64,000 bases of DNA, taken from the NCBI GenBank assembly GCA_018398805.1, contig JAGFBZ010000906.1:875001-939000 (forward strand), read 5' to 3'. This document shows, in pieces, positions 24,988 through 37,308 of this stretch. The notes under the pieces were generated by a model. The model saw only the letters and a list, made by a program, of their open reading frames with translations. It did not search any database and was not told the origin of the DNA. Made by a program: the position numbers and the translations under genes. Origin of the DNA: Hirundichthys speculiger (taxonomy: Eukaryota > Chordata > Actinopteri > Beloniformes > Exocoetidae). Each line of letters opens with the position of its first letter. Within the stretch, counting starts at the first letter, position 1.

Positions 24988-25900
24988 AACTAGAAAAGCA
25001 CTTGGAGAGCGCAGACCTCCGCCAAGCGCAACAATTCCCCTGTATACAGTGATCCCTTATTTTTCACGGTTAATGGGGACCGGCGCCCCCCCAGCGAAAA
25101 TCATAATCCGCGAACTAGAGCCGGAGCCCCCTGTGCCTAAATAATGTGTTTAAAATATGTTTAATAACTGCAAAAAAGTAGCGAGGCACTGCAGCGAAAC
25201 AAGACAAAGGCTTCAACTGTGGTCTTTCTGTTACCTTCACAGCCTCTGGTCTCTGAACCGTGGTAAACAAACCGCTATTTCATCTAACCTCGTTTTCATT
25301 CTGCCGTCCCACGACACACACACTACATTACCCATAAGGCCACACCATTACCCAAAAGACCACGTTCTTAAAGGGGCCAGGCTGGCTCACAACATTTCTT
25401 TGCTGCGAGAGAACGCGCACAACATCCTGTGATGTTTCCACAATTTTTCTTGATTTTTTTTTTTTTTATATTATATTTCTGGAAAAAAAAACTGTGAATA
25501 ACTAAAACTGCGGAACTTAAAGCGTGAATTGGGGAGGGATCACTGCAGTGATTTACAGATTGCGATACAATCCGCCTTCTGGATCAGATCTGGATCAGCC
25601 TTTGAATTTTGATAGTTCCTATTGTCAATCCCTGACTCAAATTTCATGAGTTTTGGTCAATAATTAACGGAGAAATTGAGAAACAAAATTTTTGGCCCCA
25701 TTGACCGCAATGTTATTGAAAATTTGAAAGTGAATCCAGAATCCAGGATTTCTTCCGGATCACACCCAAAATGAAATCAGTTCTCCCTTTTCACATTTCC
25801 GACAACTCCTGAAAATTTCATCAAAATCCATCCATTACTTTTTGAGTTATCTTGAACACAGACACAGACAGAAAAAACATAACCTCCTTGGCAGGAGGTA
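24988..25900 (-). mobile_element. interspersed repeat with ACCTCC ends, interrupted by a MITE
   Basis: Left part 24988-25046 and right part 25546-25900 together match, in reverse complement, the repeat at 4790-5113, extended to a terminus with the palindrome ACCTCC-TTGGCA-GGAGGT near 25882-25899. An inverted ACCTCCGCCAAG lies at the other end (about 25015-25026), so the element has ACCTCC-GCCAAG-type terminal inverted repeats. This matches a repeat type I know to be abundant in fish genomes; I do not assign it a name. The intervening 499 bp is MITE copy C. Confidence 0.75.
25047..25545. mobile_element. TA-flanked MITE, copy C (499 bp, internally deleted, nested)
   Basis: Begins CAGTGATCCCTT and ends GGGATCACTG. 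The left flank is TA; the right flank is CA, an apparent decayed TA. Compared with copy B it lacks about 200 bp corresponding to 23029-23235, joined at a short GCT/ACT-like sequence. It sits inside the repeat described at 24988-25900. Confidence 0.85.
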
Positions 25901-27474
25901 ATTATAGCTTGTAGAATTAGAAACTTTTATTTGAGGACATGAATTTGAAGCTGCTGCTTCAAAATCAATCTAGTCCATAAATTACTCATTTTAATTGTCA
26001 TTTATGGGTGAATGTCTTTGGCGCACAGGCTAAGGATACATCCGCTCAAGAAATAGTCATCTTACCAAAAGACATGATGTATCCTCCCTCTAAGCCAATA
26101 TGATCCTGGACTTTAAAGCCTCTTCATCCTCAAACAGCAGTTTAAAGCTGTGAGGACCAGACGGGACGTCTCCACATGCAACGACGTTCACCGCAAAGGC
26201 TTCACATCAAAACTTAGTTTCATCTGAGGCAAAGATTGAAATCCTGAGGTCAGTCTTGTGATTGGCTTTGAAAGTGGACAAAATTAAAAGTCGATATTCT
26301 AATAAGGAAAGATTTTCCTCCTCTTTCCAGATGACACGGGCGCGTACCGTCTCTCTGTGGCCTACATTTCGCCCTTCTTGAGACTCATCATAATTTCCCT
26401 TTCTTCTTTTGTCTCATCACATTACTAACAAAATAGACTTTGTCAGGGTTATTGATGTATAATGCATTTGTATCAGTGAGTTTATTCTCACTTTAATAAA
26501 ACCAAAACTTTTTTTTTTTTCTTCCTCGGTATTAAGCGATTTTGCATTGATCTTCGTGACAGAATGAAAGTGGTACAGAGATGATCAAAAAGCATCTTGT
26601 TTCAGGTCACGTCTCCTCCGTCTTTTTCTGTCAGAGCCATTCAAAGAGGGCTAAGGAATGAGAGAGCACTGTGACTGGAGGGAATTTCTCCAAAACAAAG
26701 TCAAATCACTCAGTTTTCCTGCTCCTCCCCATCCACTCTGGAGATGTGTCAGAATCCAACGTCTGTCACGGTATCCCAAGGCGGCCTCCGGATCCAACAA
26801 CAAACCGGAGCCTCTTGTCTTGTCACCTGTTATCTTTACCATGTCTGGAGTTCTGTGGCGGATCACTCACAGCTTTCTTTAAAAATGCAGATTAGGAGTT
26901 TTTTTTTACAATATGGAATGTGCCGTGGAACATATTCAGCTCTATTAAACCTGATGACCCATAATAGGTGGAAACAAGGTCAACAGAAATAAGCAGCTCA
27001 GAAATCTCTGTCTTCCCGATGGTTTTCAGAGCATGTGCGCTGTGTTAAGAATCAGATGTAAAACAGCTGCTTAAACAATGACAGATGCGCTCGCTTTTCT
27101 CTCCGGCAAGAAACGACATCTCAAAGAAATGATGCTCATTTGCAGCTAAATTCCAGCTGGGATTTATGTTTAACATTTAGTTCTTAGGCAGAAAATGGTG
27201 TGATATTCATGTAGCTGGGTTTTTTTGGGGGGTGGAGACCAAGGAGGTGGACAGATGGATTTCACTTAAGCTTCCAACAGCCATGTTCATAGTCAACAAA
27301 CATTTAACTTGAACATTTAACTAACCGTAACAAAGCAGGATTTATTATTAAGACCTCCATCACACTCAGACTTTTAAAAGTTGTTTGCAATATACATTCA
27401 TGTTATACATACACTGCAATGTTCTTTTATTTGTTCATAAACTTTGCCATTTCACAACAGTTGGAGAATGTTCA
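25901..27474. other. gene-free intergenic sequence
   Basis: No gene or known repeat is seen. There is a T-run at about 26508-26520. The paired short frames near 26650-26990 on both strands overlap each other and show no domain. Confidence 0.55.
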
Positions 27475-29504
27475 GGAGCCTGTTTCAGGAAGCAGGTTAT
27501 GTGGAAGCTTATTTCCAGATGACAAAGTGAGGTCACTCAACTCTGAGCAAAGGTTCACTAAACCTGGCTTCATGCTAACTTCACTAAACCTGGCTTCATG
27601 GTAACTTCATTAAACCTGGTTTCATGCTAACTCACGCTCAAGAGTCTGTGATCCTGGTAACCGAGTCTGTGAACTAAACCTGGTCCAAGAAGGTTGATTT
27701 CCACATTACCCTAGTTTCTTTCCATCTCTTCACCTTCATGAAAATGAAACTGATTCAGTCTCATCAGACAATCGATCGTATCGCACGTTTTAGGTTCGTT
27801 TGAAAGACATCCTGTAGCATTAGCATCGGGAAAGTATCTTGAGGGTCTGAATATATAATTTAATGTGGTCAAATACGAGCCGTCACTAGTATTTGGGACT
27901 CGTAGAGCGTTAGGTTGACCATTTTTCTGCAGAAAACTTTTATAGACAATCTTATCTGTCTGTGCATCACAAACATAACCCACCTGTGCCCACACATAAT
28001 GCTAAATACCTCTTAATAACAACGGGGATGTTAAACATAGACTGTTAGAAAGTGAATGATATGCAGAGATGTGAGACTAGTGGTATGGCAGGGTTTTTTT
28101 TTTTTTTTTTTTGAGTTGTCACAAAAGTTAGAGTCATAGGCATCACAGCTATCGTGTTTAAGGAGGACAGGTTCCACTACATTTCTAAATACCCCCCCCC
28201 CCAACTGCCATGTAAACATATCAGTCCACCTAGCGTGGTTTCTATTGCTTCAACAAAGAATCTATTCCGTGTGATCAGTAGGAGAACATCCTAACCGCTG
28301 AAAGTGGACTCCAGGTTTTTCTGGTTACCTTCAGCAGTTCACCACCCACGAACATGAACAAAGAACCTGGTTCATCGACCTCTCTGGTATAAAGTTTAGG
28401 ACTGGAGTGAACTGTCAGTGTGGCTGCTCAGAACTGGAGGAGGTAACGTCAGCCCCACCAACATCTCATGACGTCCACCACTTTACTGAAACTGTGTTCT
28501 TTGCATGGCCTCATGTTAAATTGATGTGGCTTTACTTTCTTTACTTTAACTTACAATAGTATAGATTGGAAGACTATTTTGTTTTTTTTTTTTTGGTTTT
28601 TTTGGGCTGATGATCAGTTCTTTGTAATATCTTCTTCCTCCCTAGATGTGTGTTTCTTTCTTTTCCCCCATGGAGAGGTTAGTGCATTTAGCTGGCTGCT
28701 CTTTGAATCAAATGTTTACTTCCAGGTAAAAGTTGTTGTCTAACAACCTGTTAAAATGAACCAGAATGCAGGAAATAGGCATCTACTTCATTAAAAATTA
28801 TTCTGATGCCTCTAAGAGTGATCAAAAAGGATTCTGGGTAATCAACACGATTTAAAATGTGATATAATTAACTGTTTAAATAACTTTTGATTTATATCCT
28901 GAATTCCAGCAGCCAATGTTCCCATTTAAGATCCTCAAATTGTTTTGTTTTTTTAATTTACATGGGCAGAATGTTTTTAAATTTACTACAACCGAGCCTG
29001 TTATGTTCAAGTTACATATCTGAAATATATTTTTACTGCTTCTTCAACAGCTACATTTTTTTTTTTCAAGCAGGATTTCACCTGGTACTTAATATTTAAA
29101 TTAGACATTCACTCACTCTGCAGTTTCTGCCACATCAGCTGTGTGTCCTTCAACTCTGCACCCGTCTCCGTTTCTGAAGGAAACCACGTGATTGCAATAA
29201 AAGCTCCGATTCAACGAAGAAGAAGAGGAGGGATCTCTTCCGTTTACCTGCCGTTGCCACGGTGAACCTCGGTAATGGAGCTCCATTGATAAAGTCTTTG
29301 TGTAGTCGCTTTGTGCCGCCGGGACACTCACAGTCAACATGCTCAGAGCTGACAGAGCCAACCCTAAACCCTCAGTCTGAAACTGAAAACCCAGAGTTCC
29401 TTTTCTCAGGGTCTGTTGACTCTGAGTTAGTTTTTCTTTTTTTTTCTTTTCCTTTTTTTTTTACTTGGAGGGTGTTGAACCTCCTTTCTGAAACAAGCCC
29501 CTGG
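27475..29504. mobile_element. 2-kb terminal-inverted-repeat DNA element, superfamily unassigned
   Basis: Left end GGAGCCTGTTTCAGGAAGCA and right end (reverse complement) GGGGCTTGTTTCAGAAAGGA are clear imperfect inverted repeats about 2.03 kb apart. Subterminal tandem repeats lie inside the left end (27554-27631). TGTTTCAGAAAG-type ends are frequent in fish DNA elements, possibly PIF/Harbinger-related, but no clean target duplication was found to confirm this. The interior has only short frames (for example 94 codons on the minus strand at 27711-27995) without a recognised transposase domain, so it is probably a decayed or non-autonomous copy. Confidence 0.65.
27554..27631. repeat. three tandem 26-bp units
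   Basis: The unit TTCACTAAACCTGGCTTCAT plus GCTAAC occurs three times back to back with two or three changes between copies. It lies about 80 bp inside the left terminal repeat of the 2-kb element. Confidence 0.9.
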
Positions 29505-30513
29505 CATTGAAGAAACTAAGCAATGAAGTATTAATATAATCTAAGACTAGTGGGAGCCTGTTACAATAGCTCTGGTCTTATTTTATTTATTTTTTTCTTT
29601 TAATCCTCTTTAGACTTTCAGCAAGTAAATTTGCACACAGTTCCCAGGACTGAGACCATAAATACATGGAAATGGTAAAAATTATTGTACCAAGTTGTAT
29701 TTTATTTTTTCAAAGGAAAAATAAATCTGATCCTACATATTTTTGAGGTTCTAGCAGGTCATCCCAGGTGAAATCAAGTGTTTATCATCAATGACTTGAA
29801 ACGTCAGTTTGTTGAATTAAAAAAAAATACTTCATTAACTCCCAAGAACAGTATAAGTTGTTGTAGCACAAATGATAAGAGAAAGATAAATACATGTCAG
29901 GTAATCCAGCGGATCTCTCAATAAACAACACGGATGAATCTCACGGCCACCAGTTCAGTATCTGGGTGTAACCCAGCTTCCTCCCAGGAACATGTACAGG
30001 ATTACACCACTGGTTGTTAAATAGCACTACAGTCCCCCTGCCTTTACTCTTACCGGTCTGCCTGCCATCTTTTTCTGCCTGTATGGTCCTGAAAACCAGA
30101 TACACTCTAAAAAATAAAACTGCATGTTGCTTAATTCAATCAGTGCAGCATTTTTACACTTAAAGATATTGAGTTGATATGAAAGGTCAACTCAAATACT
30201 CATCATGATGTTATTCAACATTTTTATTTAGTATACATACCTAAATACAGTCACATTTACTGGCTCCCTGAATCATTTCTGATCATGGCTTGGTAAAATG
30301 TAAAATATTGCATTCTCCAATATCTCTGCTGTGTCCGCATCATTGCAATGAAGCTCATCCATTTTATTTGTCAGGGTTTTTTAATTCCCTGTGAACGCCA
30401 TCCTCCTCACTCTCTGTTTTACTCAGCCTGCACATCTACATCCTCGACGATCCTTCTTTAGATAATGTGGATATGAGCTCTCCAAGACATAACCAGGTTT
30501 TTAGAAAAAAAAC

Positions 30514-30515
<2 letters not shown>

Positions 30516-30608
<93 letters not shown>
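30516..30608. repeat. compound (AT)n-(GT)n microsatellite
   Basis: About 19 AT units (30516-30554), a short transition, then about 25 GT units (30559-30608). The GT part can adopt Z-DNA and the AT part a cruciform. Confidence 0.95.
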
Positions 30609-30612
<4 letters not shown>

Positions 30613-33600
30613 TATGTTGTGGCAACATAACATCCCTTACACGTGTTCTGCCACTGAGTTGCGTATCTGGCTATTTTACATGATGCCTTTCTGGTGTGTG
30701 CCACTTAGGACAAAAACCATAAAAAAAATAACTTGCTGTTCAAATGACTATACAATTAAGTGTGTTTTAAATCTTTGTGTGTATTGCCGAATGCTTTTCA
30801 TGCACCTGTGGCTTTCAGCCATACTGCCAGCATTTGCTTCCTGAGTTTTACACAATGTCACATTCCTAAAGTTGTCAGTTCTGAGTCCGCTGAGGTGTTC
30901 TGTAAAGCACCCACAGGCATACCCGTGAGCTTAGACACACCACAAATATCCACCCTGAGATATGACACAGCTCTAAAGTCTGGAAACAAAAATGTCTGCT
31001 GAGTGATACCATTGTTTCTTTGTTTGCTTCTTTGTTTTTTTCTTTCTGTCTTGCTCACTCGCTCTCTTTTTTTTTCCCACCTCCCTCCATCAGTGTTCCT
31101 GCAGATTCCCCTGCTGTCGGCTCTTGTCACATTCCCCAATCTGTTAGCCTTCTGATACCGAGGCCAGACTTGAAAGGAAGTCTTATGGACGAGAGCTTAT
31201 ACACAGTGCCAGATTTTGTTAAATAACTACGAGATGTTGGTGCCAATTCATTGGTAATTGTCCCTTCTGGCACGGTCTGTTGAAAGTCCTGGAGAAGCCT
31301 AAGCTCAAGATCACTGCAAGTGTTAATCTTCTTATACTTAAGGTATCAGGTTTTCTTTTGATGTCGCTAAACATGTTGACTCCTATCTCAGCACAGAAGG
31401 CAATCCAGACATAGCTATGAGCGAGATGGGGGTTTGTCTTCCTCCGTCTTCCAAGGAGGTTTGTGTATTCCTCTGCTATAATATCCATTATGGCGCTAAA
31501 ATAAATCAGCAACAAAATGAGCGGGAAAAGCAACTGTGATAAAGGGATTGATTCCTTGCTAATTGACTTTTCCTTTGCTTTTGTTTGTTGTAAAACGGCT
31601 TGATTTATTTTTTTTCTTAATGAGACAACTTCCCATTGCTCAGACTAGTGAGAATAATAACCCAAGGTTATTTTTAGACTTGTTTCCTCAGAAAGCTCTT
31701 TTCAAGATTAATAGAAAAGTCACTTGTCTCAAAGTATAAAAGATTTAATGATCGCATTCTTCCAACCCCAGGAGTATCGTGCTTGTTCTTTTTTTTTTTC
31801 AGTTTGGTATGATGCAGACTTTGAGGTAGAGTGTGGGTTTGCATGAAGCTGTAGCTGATGACCACACAGGTCCATGTGTGGAGAATCTGCCCCAGGGAGA
31901 CGGTTGGACGAGCCCAGGAACGGTACGCACTCGCTTGGAGCCCACAGTCTTTGGCGCGCCAGGTCCCACAAACCCCCCCTACAGCTGTTCAGGTGAGCTT
32001 CGGTGATCAATCACTGATGTTTTTAGTCAGATGAGATCCCCCCCCCTCAGTCAGTCAGTCAGTCACTGCGGCAGGGCCTCAGGTGGTGGGTGATGGTGCA
32101 GAGGCTGTGGGATCAGGGCGAGCTCCCACATGCACAGCTACACTGATCCCAGACACAGGTGGAGATTTGTCATGGGCTGGTAAGAGCTCATCTGTGATTG
32201 AATACGGTGTTTGAATGTGACACTCGCATGCAGAGAGCTGATCCGTGTGCACATGCACTGTATGTATGTGTCTCCGCGCGCATTTCAGAGACCGTAAAAG
32301 CGCACGCATGCTAGCTACGTCTACATCTGCCGCCTTCTCTGTTCGTGCAGGAAGAACCCAAAGCACGACACGAAGTTCTTTCTTTCACTGCAAACAAAAA
32401 CAAATGCGCGCACACGCCAAGAGGGGATCTTTAAACATGCATCCTGGGAGATTAATGGCAGTTCAGGATTTAATTGTGCAGGTTTATTATTGGCAAAAAA
32501 AAAAGGTGGGAACTGAGCCGAAACATGTTTCTCTCTCAGTGTATCTGAGAGACGCGCACATGAGATATTCTTGTTGTACAACCCGTGTTTAGCTTCTGAT
32601 TTAGAGGTGTCCGTCTCTGACACGGCAGCGTTAAGTGCTCATTTTGTAGTGGCTGGCTGTGGAGAGAGCGGCCGGAGGTGATTGTGTGTTACTCAGCGCT
32701 GGTGTAAATCCTGTGTCGGAGACGTGTCACCGGGCACGGTCAAAAAAGTTCATCGGGGAGTGTAGGTACTTCAGTGTCCCGGACTCGTGTTAGATTTTCC
32801 CTTCTTTATGGACTTGTGCAGCGTTTAGTCCGATTGCACGTGGGAGATTCTGATCCCCGAAGCTACGCTCAGCCAAACTGAGCTGGACAAAATCCATAAC
32901 AGCGCTCAAATGACGTTTGATGGGCAGACTGGCATCAGTCAAACCCACAGGCTGCCCCGGGGTCAAAGCAAAGCTGGCATTTAGAGTTTTAACACACAGA
33001 CTGCACACACATTATCCAGCTAATGACGGAATTACAGCGCTGACTCACCGTGTAGCTACATGCAAGCGATGGGAGGAAGGCAATAGATTATCGCTGGAGA
33101 AAAGAGGCACTTTCCCAGGAAAAGAGGCTGCCAGTGAGAAAGAGAGGGGGAGGAAGAAAGAAGGGTGGGCATGGACATAAACTCCAGAGAATGGAGGTTT
33201 AGATAATTGTAATTATGACTCTCTATAAAACACTCAATACTGTCATTATCACTGAGTCATGTGTCCATGCAAGAGAAAGGGGTGTTTAAATGGATGTGTC
33301 ATCAGAGTCTGAGGCTGCGATGGGTAAGAGAGGTTTACACTGGGAGGGAATAAAATACACAGACTGTCCTTTAAAATTGGCACAGTCAATAAACAAATGC
33401 AATAAATCCAAAAGGATGTAATGGATTATGGTAACTGTGTGCGTGCACACACGCGTGGGCGTATCTGTTTGTTTGCACGTGTGCGCTGGGGGAAGAGGGC
33501 AGGCAGTTATTTCGGCTTCCGGTTTCGCTGGTTACCAAATGCTCGCGTTCCTCACATGGACTCATGTGGATTTGCTTAAATGTTTAAATGCTTTGCATGA

Positions 33601-35766
33601 ACGTGCGCTCATGCTGTGGGTGGATGTGTAATATGTGTGTGTGTGTGTGCGAGTGTGCGTGTGTGTTGGGAAGCGTCTCTGCTTTAATACCAAAAAGCTG
33701 TAAATGCGAGTGCAGAGACTGTGGGCCTCAATGTTGCGGCAAATCTGTATAAACGCTGCGGTCGCCCTGTTTTCTTACTCTGGTTTTGGAGAGAATGTTT
33801 GAAAAGTTCATATTTTCAATGGCAACTCTGACAGAGCCATAAATTCACAGAGCGCTGTATTTTTATCCTCTTCGCATAATGAAAGTTCCAGAGGACAAAA
33901 TAGTCCCTATGAGGGTGGCTGTGAGAAAGTGGTGTAGAGTTTGGAGGGCGGCGGTAGATTGTGGTTTTGTTGGGAGGGGGGGGGCATAAAAGAAGGCTGC
34001 AGCTCCACTGGACATGTAGCCGTTTGGGAAAAGCAACTCTGTGAAGTGCTCCTCAGCTTGCCCTCCCTCCTCAAAAAGCATGAGCCTTTGAGCAAACAGT
34101 GCGAGGAATGTCTGTCGGCGCTTCCAAGTGAAATCCAACCAAGTTGGGTCTGAATATTCTCAAGCAATACGGCTCCAAGTTCAATTACACATTACAAGCC
34201 ACATGACAGTTTCCATTGTGCGATACTCAATCCGACAACGTCGCGCTAAATCGTCCAGGCATCCTTGTTCACTTTGGAGTCGGTGTGCCGAGACAGGAGG
34301 GAAAGGCCCTCGACAAGAGGCCCTCTTAACTACACTATTATGGTAACACATATCCGTAGAAAGCAGACACCTGAGATCAAGAGCCGGGCGGCTAGAGGCA
34401 ACCGACATACGCCGCTTCCTTCTGGTTTCACCCACTTGTACTTGACTGTTGTCAAACTGTTATGGTTCTGATGCTTTTGTGTTTATTGTGGGATGATTCA
34501 TGAGATTATCTCGTGACCCCCGTGGCCCCGGGCCTCATTGTTGTAAGGAATACAAAGGAGCCTCCCTTTAATCTTTGTTTAGATGTGCAGGATAGACGGT
34601 CTCACTTTACTGTCTGCGATATAACGCAGTTCTCGTCTCGATGAATCTAGTTTAATTATTAGTGACACTTCACATGTTCTCGATATTCAAGCTGTTTTTC
34701 TGGGTGTTCCAGGAAGTAATTCACAGCTCATCAGAGTAACTTTTTTTTTCCTTTAGTGGAAGGAAAGGGAAGCTCCTCTCCATAGTTTGATCACTGTGGT
34801 GGTGGGAATGCTGGAACCAACTCTGTTAAAACTCCAAAACATTCCCTCTTCAAACCACCATGACTGAGCAGATTAGGTCCCCATCCGCTGGAAAACTAGC
34901 TTTCATTTCCTGAAGATATTTGAGGTGTTTAATACTGAAGCATCGCCGACTCATGCTCTGAGCTCCTATATTGCATTTTTTTTTTTAAAAATTGCCATTG
35001 AAAAACTGTAAATAAGTGGCTCACGTGTATGTCAGACTTAATTACTGTCCCAAATGAGTCTCTTCTTTGTGTCTACAGCCACTGAAGTCGAGGGAATAGA
35101 ATCAGAGAAACATGCGTTTCTGTGTACCGTTGTAGTCTTTGTTGAACCCGTGTCATCGATGACACACGGCTATATGCATATTTCATCGGCGCATGCATAT
35201 TTTACAGTGTAATCCTTGGATCACCGCTGCTTTGTTCCCAGTATGCAGAGAGGCCTGAGGAGTAGGAGGTTTTTTTTTCTCTGACTGGGTCATGTTATAT
35301 CAGTAGCAGGAAAGCGAGGGAAGTCTAAATGCATTCTGACAGTCTTCTTCAATACTACTTTGAAGCCTCTAATAGTGAAACAGCAGCCTGTCAGAAGAAG
35401 GAAAAAATGATAATGTATGGATGTCCTTTAATTGTTGCACTGCAGAGCTCAGATTTAATGAATACAGACTGATAATCAAACACATGAAGCTCATCAATTT
35501 GATATTTTGTTTGTATTTTACCTTTTACAATATGTCACACAAAAGCGGACATATGATAGTTTAACACTGTCTGGACGACTGGGAAATTTCCCGAAACCAA
35601 GATTTTAGGCCACCGCTCTTCTGAAGGTACGCTCAGATGAAACGGCGTCGCCCAACTCACGGAGCCCCACGCGAAAGTTAGAGGCTTCGGCAGCCTATAC
35701 GGGAGCTGAGCGAAGCCAAATGTGCTCGTGCAGCAAACATGATTGCTTGTGGTAATTTTCTGCACG

Positions 35767-35768
<2 letters not shown>

Positions 35769-35798
<30 letters not shown>
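35769..35798. repeat. (TC)n microsatellite
   Basis: About 15 uninterrupted CT units. Confidence 0.95.
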
Positions 35799-35802
<4 letters not shown>

Positions 35803-36602
35803 GCCGTTGTGGTCGAAGGAGTGATTATACTGTGCCAGAGAAATGCTAATGTATGTGTTCACAAGAGACATAACATCCAGACACAATTAAAAGCACAAAC
35901 AAGTGTCAGCCAGTGTTTGTGTTAATAAGCGGGTTCGCTGGAGAGATGGAGTAAAGAGGGGAGCGAAAGGGGAGTGCGGTCACGAACACGTGTTGCCTGC
36001 GCTCCACGGAGGAAAGAATGGCAGCGCTTGTGAGTGGAATCCGACTGGAAACAAGGAGGGGAGTTGTGCGGCCGGTGTGATATATATTGAGTGTTAGGCC
36101 CATATGCCCTCCTTCCCCTTACTCCCAATTCAAGTGGTCCCACCCCCGCCCCACCAACCCACCCAACCACACTTACACAAAACCGCACACACACACACAC
36201 TCACACGACAATCCTGTGCCAAGCATCAAGTCAAAGCAAAGTTCACGGGAGCAACTTCAACCGTATCACTCACTCACTAATAGCCCCCAGTCTTCTGGCT
36301 CCTCACGCTCCCCAGCACTCGATCATCATGCGGCGTTAAGGCCTCTGCTACTGCTCCTTTTATATTCACCCATAAAGCCAGTTGTTAACTCAATAAAAGT
36401 TTTGCCCTCGCCGCTGGTCAGAGAAAGTGCCTGTAGACGGCATTGATACGCCATTAACGTCTGTACCAAGCAGCACACGGGGGCTGACGACCGCCACTCG
36501 GAAGCATTTGGTGATTACATATCCGCCGCGTGCCACAAAGCGTTCGTATATCACAAGCACATAAATTTGCGGTGAAATGCATATGCGCGTATGCGTGCAG
36601 AC

Positions 36603-37308
36603 TAGGGGTCTTCAGAACTAACCCGAAAACCCGAGGTTCCGACCCGACCCGAATCGGGTCTCGGGTCCATTCAAAAGACGTGACTCTGGGTTCGGGTCGG
36701 AATCGGTACAGTTAGTCCGGGTCCGGTCGGTGCTCTCTGACAGGCTGGGTCCACATTTACTCGAGAGAGGTAAAGATATTGGTGGTGGCAGCCAATGTCA
36801 GGACTCAGGGCAGTTAAATAAATTATTTATTAATGTGGCATATTTGTCTTGAAACAATCGTGTAGCCGTAGCGTGTTATTACCGGTTTGTCCGTGCTGTA
36901 AAGCACAACGGATCGGCCAACATGATAATCCTTGGATCAGAGAACATATTTACAACACGTCCTGAACTGGTGTAGGCTATTAGCGTTAGCGGTTGCTACC
37001 AATAGCATCTGTATCCACAAAGAAAATAACGACGTGGATTTATTGTTGTTTACGTCACGTAGCCTATGTAGCAACTGAACCGGTAGAAGAAGACAACTTT
37101 AGGTAAGAAAATCAAGTTTTATTCAACGCTTTTAACATGAGCAACTATGGGCTGTATTGTCTCGGTTCTATTCAGGTAATTCGGTTCGGTTCGTGGTCTG
37201 AAACTGATATATATTATGATAATAGCTCCGGTCGGGTAGGTTTTGGGTCAAATTTTCACGGGTCCATTCAGGTTTGGGTCCATGAAAGTGGACCCGTGAA
37301 GACCTCTA
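36603..37308 (-). mobile_element. hAT-like non-autonomous element, copy 2 (706 bp, complete)
   Basis: Ends TAGGGGTCTTCA and (reverse complement) TAGAGGTCTTCA form a 12-bp terminal inverted repeat with one difference. It is flanked by GTGCAGAC (36595-36602) and ATGCAGAC (37309-37316), an 8-bp target duplication with one mismatch, as expected for the hAT superfamily. Subterminal regions are packed with GACCCG/CGGGTC repeats. No transposase frame is present. It is the reverse complement of the copy at 12168-12925. Confidence 0.88.

Larger units (their letters stand above)
29505..36602. other. gene-free intergenic sequence
   Basis: No gene is supported over 7 kb. It contains the compound (AT)n(GT)n at 30516-30608, T-runs at about 31065 and 31790, CpG-bearing patches near 32620-32760, a GT/GC patch at 33440-33480, (GT)n at about 33633-33666 and (TC)n at 35769-35798. 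33700-34560 and 35000-35250 are mostly non-repetitive and may contain regulatory elements (weak inference). Confidence 0.5.

Noticed and set aside
27711..27995. 94-codon minus-strand frame as a possible transposase fragment
   Set aside because: No catalytic or DNA-binding motif could be recognised, so it is only mentioned within the 2-kb element.
30436..30633. 65-codon frame of repeated TH and IY residues
   Set aside because: Pure translation of the (AT)n(GT)n microsatellite.
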